A stretch of DNA of 64,000 bases, taken from the NCBI GenBank assembly GCA_944326825.1, contig CALVFL010000014.1:1-64000 (forward strand). The letters are read 5' to 3'. Numbering within the stretch: the first letter of the stretch is position 1; every line of letters starts with the position of its first letter. Shown piece after piece: positions 58,153 to 64,000 of this stretch. A model generated the notes under the pieces. The model did no database searches and was not told the DNA's origin. It saw nothing but the letters and a program-made list of their open reading frames with translations. This DNA is from an uncultured Erysipelotrichaceae bacterium. GTDB lineage: Bacteria > Bacillota_I > Bacilli_A > Erysipelotrichales > Erysipelotrichaceae. The position numbers and the translations under genes were made by a program.

Positions 58153-59784
58153 ATGGCTTTAGACGGAATTATTTTAAGCAAAGAAAAAGAAGATCTATGC
58201 AGGAGGCTCCCGATCAGGATCAATCGTATCACGCAGGTATCGGATAACGAGCTTGTCTTTAATGTTCACGCCAATAAAGAGCGGACCAATCTGATCATTT
58301 CCTGCCACAGCGTCTATAACCGCATCCACTTAACTGACAAGGCTTATAAGGGCTACGATAACCCCAGCGGTTTTGTGATGCTTTTAAGAAAGACGATCTT
58401 AAACGGGATCATCGAAGAGATCAGGCAATACAATTATGACCGCTATCTCGATCTTTCCATCCGTTCTTTAAATGATCTTTATGATGAAGTTCACTACCAT
58501 CTCTATGTTGAACTGATGGGCAAGTATGCCAATGTTGTTTTAGTCGATGCAAACGGTAAGATCCTGGATGCCTTCAAAAGGATACCCCCTTTTGAAAACA
58601 ACAAGCGTACCATCTGGCCGGGTTCTAAATATGTATTGCCGCAAAACCAGCATAAAAAAGATCCTTTTAAAAGTGATGATTACGATGAAAATATCTCGCT
58701 TGTCAAACAGTTTCAAGGCTTCTCGCCGCTTTTAGAAAAAGAAGTGCATTACCGTTTGAATGAAGAAGATTTTAAAGGAATCATGCAAAAGATAAAGACT
58801 TCTGATAAATTATATATCGCTTTAGACAAGAAAGATTATGTCTATCACATCATTCCTTTAAAACATACTTCTTTAAATTTTAAAGCCTATGATCTGAATG
58901 AAGGCTTTGATAAACTCTACTACTCTTTAGAAGAAAAAGAGCGGATCAAACATCTGACCGACGATCTTTTCAAATACACCAAACGGCAGTTAAAACATTA
59001 CGAAGATAAAGTCGTCAAACTTAAAGAAACGCTTAAAGAGGCGGAAAACTGTGATGAGTTAAGAAACTTCGGCGATCTTTTATTCATGTATCACGATCTT
59101 GATGCCAAAGGAATGAGCGAAGTCAGCGTTGAAGATTTTGATGGCCAAGAAAAAAAGATCAGACTTGATCCTAAATATACGATCAAAGAAAACGCCAACC
59201 GTTATTATCATAACTATCATAAAAAAAGAAAATCCAAAGAACATCTTTTAGAACAGATTGCGATCGCCACTAATGAACTTGATTATTTCAGATCAGTAAA
59301 TGAACAGTTGAGCATCGCCAACTATGAAGATGCTTTAGAGATCAAAGAAGAGATGATCAGATACGGTTATTTAAAGGATAACCGCAAAAACAAAAGAAAA
59401 AACAAGACCAGCAAGTGGCATTTATATCAGATCAGTTTTAAAGATCATCTGATCACTTTCGGCAAAAATAACCTGCAGAATGATATTCTGACTTTCAAGT
59501 ACGGTAAAAGCGACTACACCTGGCTGCACGCTCAAAAACTCCATGGCGCTCATGTCTTGATCGATACGGCCAAACCTGATGAAGAAACTTTGCGTTTTGC
59601 TGCCAATATTGCAGCCTACTTTTCAAACGGCCGCTATTCTTCTTCGGTGGGCGTTGACTATTGTCTTTTAAAGGATGTTAAAAAAATAAAAGGATCTAAA
59701 GCCGGTTTTGTAGCCATTAAAAACTATAAAACGATCTTTATCGATCCTTATTTAGAAGATGATTCAATCATCATGACTATTTAG
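58153..59784 (+). CDS. rqcH: NFACT protein RqcH (Rqc2 homologue, FbpA-like)
   Basis: The 543-residue protein has an NFACT-N domain beginning with the invariant ALDGIILSKE and PSGFVMLLRKTI, a coiled-coil middle (about 255-420) and NFACT-R at the C-terminus (TSKWHLYQ...WLHAQKLHGAHVLI). It binds stalled 50S subunits with peptidyl-tRNA and adds alanine tails that mark the peptide for degradation. The same family was named fibronectin-binding protein A. No ribosome site is seen; the start is predicted leaderless. Confidence 0.95.
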   Translation: MALDGIILSKEKEDLCRRLPIRINRITQVSDNELVFNVHANKERTNLIISCHSVYNRIHLTDKAYKGYDNPSGFVMLLRKTILNGIIEEIRQYNYDRYLDLSIRSLNDLYDEVHYHLYVELMGKYANVVLVDANGKILDAFKRIPPFENNKRTIWPGSKYVLPQNQHKKDPFKSDDYDENISLVKQFQGFSPLLEKEVHYRLNEEDFKGIMQKIKTSDKLYIALDKKDYVYHIIPLKHTSLNFKAYDLNEGFDKLYYSLEEKERIKHLTDDLFKYTKRQLKHYEDKVVKLKETLKEAENCDELRNFGDLLFMYHDLDAKGMSEVSVEDFDGQEKKIRLDPKYTIKENANRYYHNYHKKRKSKEHLLEQIAIATNELDYFRSVNEQLSIANYEDALEIKEEMIRYGYLKDNRKNKRKNKTSKWHLYQISFKDHLITFGKNNLQNDILTFKYGKSDYTWLHAQKLHGAHVLIDTAKPDEETLRFAANIAAYFSNGRYSSSVGVDYCLLKDVKKIKGSKAGFVAIKNYKTIFIDPYLEDDSIIMTI

Positions 59785-60483
59785 ATATTCTCTCAGTTTT
59801 TTGATCTCATAAGGTTTTAAGAGGCGGTATTCACCGCTTTTTAAATTACCTAACTCGATATTGGCTTCCCTGATCCGATGAAGTCTTGTTACTTCATAGT
59901 CAAGTGTTTTAAACATCTTGCGGATCTGACGGTTGCGGCCTTCATAGATAGTGACTTCCATAAAGGATTTGTGTTTGGTCTGACCAAGAAGTCTGATCTC
60001 ACATTTTTGACACTTGATGTCATCGATCCAAACCCCTTCTTCAAGTTTTGCAATCTCTTCGGGCTTGATCAAGCCCTCAACAGTCACTTCATAGACCTTA
60101 GGAATATGAAAACGGGGATGGATGAGCATGTTGGTAAGCTCGCCGTCATTAGACATCAGTAAAAGTCCGCTTGAATCAAAGTCCAGACGGCCGATCGGAT
60201 AAAGACGATACTCGCAGTCAATAAGATCGGCGACTGTCTTTCTGCCACGATCATCAAAGGCGGAAGAGATGATATTTTTAGGCTTGTTTAAAAGATAGGT
60301 AACTTTATTGACGACTTTCAGCACTTCACCATCAATACTGACTTCATCGCTTTCTTCTACCTTAAAACCTAAAGTCGCAACGACCTTGCCGTTTACCTTG
60401 ACATGACCATCTAAGATCAGTTCTTCGGCTTTTCTTCGTGAACAATAGTTGCACTTTGCAATAAATTTTTGTAATCTTTCCAT
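59764..60483 (-). CDS. rluB: 23S rRNA pseudouridine synthase (RluB/RsuA family)
   Basis: The 239-residue enzyme has an N-terminal S4 domain (LQKFIAKCNYCSRRKAEELI) and the catalytic RsuA/RluB core with GRLDFDSSGLLLMSNDGEL, where the Asp is the nucleophile. It overlaps the convergent rqcH end by 21 bases and the upstream GH73 gene by 67 bases. AAAGGTGA precedes the ATG and lies inside the upstream reading frame. Confidence 0.95.
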   Translation of the reverse strand: MERLQKFIAKCNYCSRRKAEELILDGHVKVNGKVVATLGFKVEESDEVSIDGEVLKVVNKVTYLLNKPKNIISSAFDDRGRKTVADLIDCEYRLYPIGRLDFDSSGLLLMSNDGELTNMLIHPRFHIPKVYEVTVEGLIKPEEIAKLEEGVWIDDIKCQKCEIRLLGQTKHKSFMEVTIYEGRNRQIRKMFKTLDYEVTRLHRIREANIELGNLKSGEYRLLKPYEIKKLREYLNSHDD

Positions 60484-63161
60484 AATCTGTCACCTTTTCT
60501 TTTGATCAAAAGATACCCAAGCAGCATGATCTCATCTAAGATCAAAATGACGATCGGCAAAATAAGCTCGATCACAAGCTCAAAATAGAAATCATCATCG
60601 TTAGTATCGTTCAGATTCTCATAGACATTCGTAAAGTTATAGGCATTGGAAGAATCGACGGCAAAGATCATAAAATCACCGTCGGCAGAAGTTACAAACT
60701 GGACATAATCTTCCGTTTGCGAACTCTTGCACTTATAAACGTCACCGTTTTCATCCAAGCGATAGACAGTGTAGATCTTATTGGTATCAAGATCATCGAT
60801 CTTGATTGAGATCACAAAGGAAAACTGACTGGCGATCTTTTCATAATTGCGATAAAAGGAAATATTAAAGCTGTCTATTTCACTTAATTTATAGGCTTCA
60901 CCGACTTTAGACAAGGTATCTTTGTCATCTGGTGCAAGCGAAGAAACCTTTATCCGGTAGGTATCTTTGAATAGCGGTTTAGTGCTGTTCAAAGACTCGC
61001 TGAAGTCCAAAGCCAGATACATGCCGGATACATTGAGATCATAATGGTTGTCATCGATCGCCAGGCTCACTTTATCCTCGTAATAGGTTTTGGCGATCTC
61101 ATCCAAAACTCTGATGTCATCAGCTTCCAAAGGATAATCGATCGTCTTTAGTTTAGCGATGAGATCATTATAGACCGCTTCATCATAGATCGCATATTCC
61201 TGATAGTTGCTGACCAGCTCTTTGAGGTTTTCTTTGATATATTCCCGATCTTCAGCCAGATCTTTGCTGAAAAGGGTGGTGAAACTGAAGGCTATTCCGC
61301 AATATGCACCATTTATCACGCTCTCCCCTTCGGTATTTACATCATAGGCCTTTATCATATCAGTATTCATGGCGATCTCTTTGCTGGTGCCATCTTCATA
61401 GGTGACCTTAAGTTTACCGCCTTTTAAACTCAAATGCTGATGAAGTTCATTAACCTTGGATGGTTCACTGATCACTTCCACGCTGGCGATCTTTTTATAC
61501 TCTGCTTTATAGGTAGTGTCTTCTTTAGCATAAGCAATCTCTTTATCATAGCCATTAAATTCATAACCGTCTTTTTGGGGGGCGATCATCGCCGGAAGCT
61601 TGCCGTCAGCTACTTTTATAGAAATACTGGCTTCTTGGTCATAACTTCCCCCGTCAGCATCAAAAGTGATGGTATGATAGGTCTTTTCGCTGATCTTATC
61701 TTTATTAAGTATCGTCTGAAAAGTATTTTTAGCTACATAACCGACCGCATCTTCAAAATCGTAAAAATCAGCGCTGCTGTTTGATCTGTCGAATTGTACT
61801 TTATAATAATCATCGCCTTCTTGCAAGATGATCATGCTGTAAGGGGCTATATCACTGATCCTTAAAAGGACGCTGTTTAGATATTCATTGTTATAAATCG
61901 TGATCGTGTCCTGATTGCTGATGCCCAAAGCATAGGCATTATGATCTTTTAATCCCAGACTTAGATCCAGTTCATAATAATTGGCAGCGGTCTTTTCACC
62001 AAAGTAAGGATCGATGGCATATTCCACATTCATTCCGCTTTTAAAATTGCCAAAAAAACTGCCGTTATATAGTGCTGTCTTTGGATTTGAATAACGGTTA
62101 GAGATGAAGTAGCGGGCATGGGAGTAGATCGAAGAAACGACTGAAGAATAGCGCTGGGCCGACCTTTCTTCATCAGAGTCAAAAGCCAGATGTCCAAACA
62201 GATTATTGATGTCATAGGCCATGGCATTTTTGCCATAAGAACTCTCTAAGATACTTAAAGACAGCATTAAAAGAGCGTTGGCACCATAAATATTCTGATA
62301 GGCAAAGAAGTCTTCGATCGTATCAACGTATTGGGAACGGTTGACAACATCGTTGGCGAGATCGCTGTTGTTGTCTTCATAAGAATCCAAGCGGTCTTTA
62401 AAGGCATAATTATCTTCAAAATAAGTTTCTAGCTCGGTATAGTCATAACTGCTAAGACTGCGATGAGGGAGATACATATAGTAGTTATAGTATGGATCAT
62501 CGGTATTGACAGCTTTGGCATGACTGTTTTTATTCACATCATCGCTCATCTTATAGAAATCATCATAAAAATAATGACCGTCATAACTGAAATAACTGCC
62601 CTCGCTTAGATAAGACGGAGCTTTGTCTAGCTTGATGTGATAGGCATAGTAGTCAGAATTTAGCTGTGCTTTGATGTCATGATACAATTCTCCGCTATTC
62701 ACTGTGTACTCACTGATCCGTACATTCAGCAGTTCGTATGGATATAAAGTAACATCATCGATAGCGATCTTGCCGAAAGTATCCGACATCTTAAATGCCA
62801 CTTTCTCATGATCGCTTTTAGAAGCGACATACAAAGCATCAACTCCATAGCAGCCGTTAAGCTCTTTGCTGCCCTTGTCTTCATGATCGTAAGTCAGATT
62901 GAGCGTACAGGTATCATTGGTATTAAAAGCCACGATGCCATATTCCATCAGCAATACTTTATCATCCCTCTTAAGGACAAGGTTGCCATAGTTATCAAGC
63001 TGCTTTTCATAGTTGGAAGCTGCTTCTTGATAATCGCCAAAAGCTGCAACTTCTTTTAGACCGCCGGTAGTCGATTCATATAAATAGTAGCTTTTCTCTT
63101 CGGCTTTTATTTCCACGCTTCCGATCACAAGCAATAAAACGATCAATATCTTTTTAAGCAT
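60417..63161 (-). CDS. Large secreted/membrane protein with GH73-like glucosaminidase domain
   Basis: The 914-residue protein has a signal peptide (about 1-20), a surface region of unknown fold, a glucosaminidase-like domain (about 270-400; LSLSILESSYGKN with the likely catalytic Glu, then NNLFGHLAFD), an InlB-B-type repeat (about 505-575), an Ig-like region and a C-terminal transmembrane segment (about 870-895) with a basic tail. It probably cuts peptidoglycan while anchored in the membrane. It follows the EsaB/EssC-like genes after 21 bases, so it may open the wall for secretion. TAAAAT lies six bases before the ATG. Confidence 0.82.
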   Translation of the reverse strand: MLKKILIVLLLVIGSVEIKAEEKSYYLYESTTGGLKEVAAFGDYQEAASNYEKQLDNYGNLVLKRDDKVLLMEYGIVAFNTNDTCTLNLTYDHEDKGSKELNGCYGVDALYVASKSDHEKVAFKMSDTFGKIAIDDVTLYPYELLNVRISEYTVNSGELYHDIKAQLNSDYYAYHIKLDKAPSYLSEGSYFSYDGHYFYDDFYKMSDDVNKNSHAKAVNTDDPYYNYYMYLPHRSLSSYDYTELETYFEDNYAFKDRLDSYEDNNSDLANDVVNRSQYVDTIEDFFAYQNIYGANALLMLSLSILESSYGKNAMAYDINNLFGHLAFDSDEERSAQRYSSVVSSIYSHARYFISNRYSNPKTALYNGSFFGNFKSGMNVEYAIDPYFGEKTAANYYELDLSLGLKDHNAYALGISNQDTITIYNNEYLNSVLLRISDIAPYSMIILQEGDDYYKVQFDRSNSSADFYDFEDAVGYVAKNTFQTILNKDKISEKTYHTITFDADGGSYDQEASISIKVADGKLPAMIAPQKDGYEFNGYDKEIAYAKEDTTYKAEYKKIASVEVISEPSKVNELHQHLSLKGGKLKVTYEDGTSKEIAMNTDMIKAYDVNTEGESVINGAYCGIAFSFTTLFSKDLAEDREYIKENLKELVSNYQEYAIYDEAVYNDLIAKLKTIDYPLEADDIRVLDEIAKTYYEDKVSLAIDDNHYDLNVSGMYLALDFSESLNSTKPLFKDTYRIKVSSLAPDDKDTLSKVGEAYKLSEIDSFNISFYRNYEKIASQFSFVISIKIDDLDTNKIYTVYRLDENGDVYKCKSSQTEDYVQFVTSADGDFMIFAVDSSNAYNFTNVYENLNDTNDDDFYFELVIELILPIVILILDEIMLLGYLLIKRKGDRLWKDYKNLLQSATIVHEEKPKN

Positions 63162-63167
63162 ACGACT

Positions 63168-63173
63168 ATTTTA
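63168..63173 (-). promoter_or_regulatory. -10 element for a leaderless GH73 transcript
   Basis: TAAAAT on the minus strand followed by AGTCGT and ATG. The -35 is poor. It lies in the 21-base gap after the EsaB-like stop. Confidence 0.4.
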
Positions 63174-63182
63174 ACGCAATTA

Positions 63183-63407
63183 TCAATAGATTAAAATAAC
63201 TTCCCCGTCAATTATGCCGTTTAAAAGATCGCTGTCATTTATGATGATGCCCTGACTTTTAAGAATAAAGACCTCATAATCAAAGGGTATCAGTTCTTTT
63301 AAAAGTTCGATATTCTCTTTAAAAGTAAGCTTTAAAGAAAAGATCACTTCCATTGTCTGACCGTTGAGTTCATCATGAAGATACAGCCGTCTTTTATCCT
63401 CCGACAT
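63183..63407 (-). CDS. EsaB/YukD-like small ubiquitin-fold protein
   Basis: The 74-residue protein has a beta-grasp-like pattern: two beta strands around a turn (QTMEVIFSLKLTF), a helix (KENIELLKELI), and strands ending VFILKSQGIIINDSD and GEVILIY. This resembles EsaB/YukD of Firmicutes type VII secretion, which are of similar size. It overlaps the EssC-like gene by 14 bases and precedes the GH73 gene. The assignment depends strongly on this context. Confidence 0.6.
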   Translation of the reverse strand: MSEDKRRLYLHDELNGQTMEVIFSLKLTFKENIELLKELIPFDYEVFILKSQGIIINDSDLLNGIIDGEVILIY

Positions 63408-64000
63408 GGATTATCACCTCATCTTTATTATCCCTTTGATGAAGATAGATCTCTTTGTTTTGCAGCTCTTCTTTATAGACAGGAGTAAAGAGAAACTGAT
63501 TGCGGATATTCGGTCCGACCCATATTATGTAATGATAATACTTTTTAGGATCGATCTCATTAAACAAAGCGTAAGTGATCTTGTCTTCATTCAGATAGAT
63601 CTTTTTAAAACGTTCCACAAACTCGCTGTAAGCCCCGCTAAGCAATACCCCTTTTTTGAGATCAATATAAACCTTCTCTCTTGAATGCTTGTCATATCCC
63701 ATAAACAAGCCCTTTTCACTAAACTCATATTCAATCTGGGACGGTATCGTTTTAAGCAGATGTTTTGAAGGAGCTTTAAAAGGCAAAGCTTTGACTTCTG
63801 CCATTTTAAAACCGATCAGATACCCGTCTTTTATAAACAGATCATGATTGGTATATTCATTATAGGTGCCAAAGAAATTAAGGATCTCTTCTTTATCGCT
63901 GATATGCAATGTATAATTATTCTTAAAACAGCTTTTAAGGCGATAGGTGATCGCTTTAAGATTATTCACAAAAAGAAAGATGGGAATGTTTTTTAAGATC
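63394..64000 (-). CDS. C-terminal end of an EssC-like FtsK/SpoIIIE ATPase (5' partial)
   Basis: The frame stays open to the window edge, so the gene continues beyond base 64000; a GTG at 63969 is not needed as start. The visible 200 residues match the last ATPase domain of EssC proteins: a strand before FVNNLKAITYRLKSCFKNN, SDKEEILNFFG, a PSKHLLKTIPSQIEYEF linker, GLFMGYDKHSREKVYID, and a degenerate Walker A (VLLSGAYSEFVERF) instead of GxxGxGKT. Degenerate terminal ATPase domains are known for EssC. This would be the motor of type VII secretion. Confidence 0.62.
   Translation of the reverse strand, partial: ILKNIPIFLFVNNLKAITYRLKSCFKNNYTLHISDKEEILNFFGTYNEYTNHDLFIKDGYLIGFKMAEVKALPFKAPSKHLLKTIPSQIEYEFSEKGLFMGYDKHSREKVYIDLKKGVLLSGAYSEFVERFKKIYLNEDKITYALFNEIDPKKYYHYIIWVGPNIRNQFLFTPVYKEELQNKEIYLHQRDNKDEVIIHVGG

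Overview
The window looks like the chromosome of a low-GC, anaerobic Firmicute, probably from the Erysipelotrichia/Bacilli side. The evidence is the set of MraZ, EzrA, ScpAB, YneF, RqcH and TmcAL genes in Bacillus-like neighbourhoods, a tRNA-less 16S-23S spacer, T-box and L-box leaders, oxygen defence by a flavodiiron protein and a superoxide reductase, and a Firmicutes-type (T7SSb) secretion fragment. The taxonomy is my inference. I saw no phage, transposon, CRISPR array or tRNA gene. Most genes lie on the minus strand.

Layout. 1-4543: an rRNA operon on the minus strand (16S, tRNA-less spacer, 23S cut by the window edge) with its promoters and processing stems. 4584-9991: flavodiiron protein, secreted amidase-like protein, DUF885 lipoprotein, small membrane protein, monofunctional glycosyltransferase and YneF. 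10048-14107: a structured RNA (candidate 6S RNA) and a 1286-residue coiled-coil protein. 14175-27760: aspS, hisS, relA, apt and recJ, preceded on the same strand by a shortened division/cell-wall cluster (mraZ, rsmH, ftsL, pbpB, mraY, murD) under a clear MraZ operator. 27853-30025: rpmF-yceD divergent from tmcAL, then desulfoferrodoxin. 30086-34672: a TetR-controlled FtsX/MacB-type ABC exporter. 34753-38059: a TtcA-like thiolase and a lysine-riboswitch-controlled amino acid ABC transporter. 38089-41334: scpA-scpB-purB-spoU. 41434-44540: rpiB and T-box-controlled leuS. 44601-48816: an operon of an ATP-grasp ligase, two esterases and the tRNA-modification pair mnmL-mnmM. 48815-49812: three related intergenic RNA-like elements around a small membrane protein, then a metallophosphoesterase. 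50699-56804: pepP, thiI, cysteine desulfurase and ezrA, opposite rpsD. 56864-60483: a C26 amidotransferase, gmk, rqcH and rluB. 60417-64000: a large secreted GH73-like protein, an EsaB/YukD-like protein and the C-terminal end of an EssC-like ATPase.

The most interesting regional signal is a start architecture in which a -10 element (often the extended form TGA-TATAAT) lies exactly six bases before the start codon. That places the predicted transcription start on the first base of the start codon. Seven genes show it while most neighbours have ordinary AGGAGG-type sites, so leaderless transcripts may be common in this lineage. Other points of interest are the secretion-linked GH73 protein, the ATP-grasp/double-esterase operon, the giant coiled-coil protein beside the candidate 6S RNA, and the family of small C-rich RNA-like elements.
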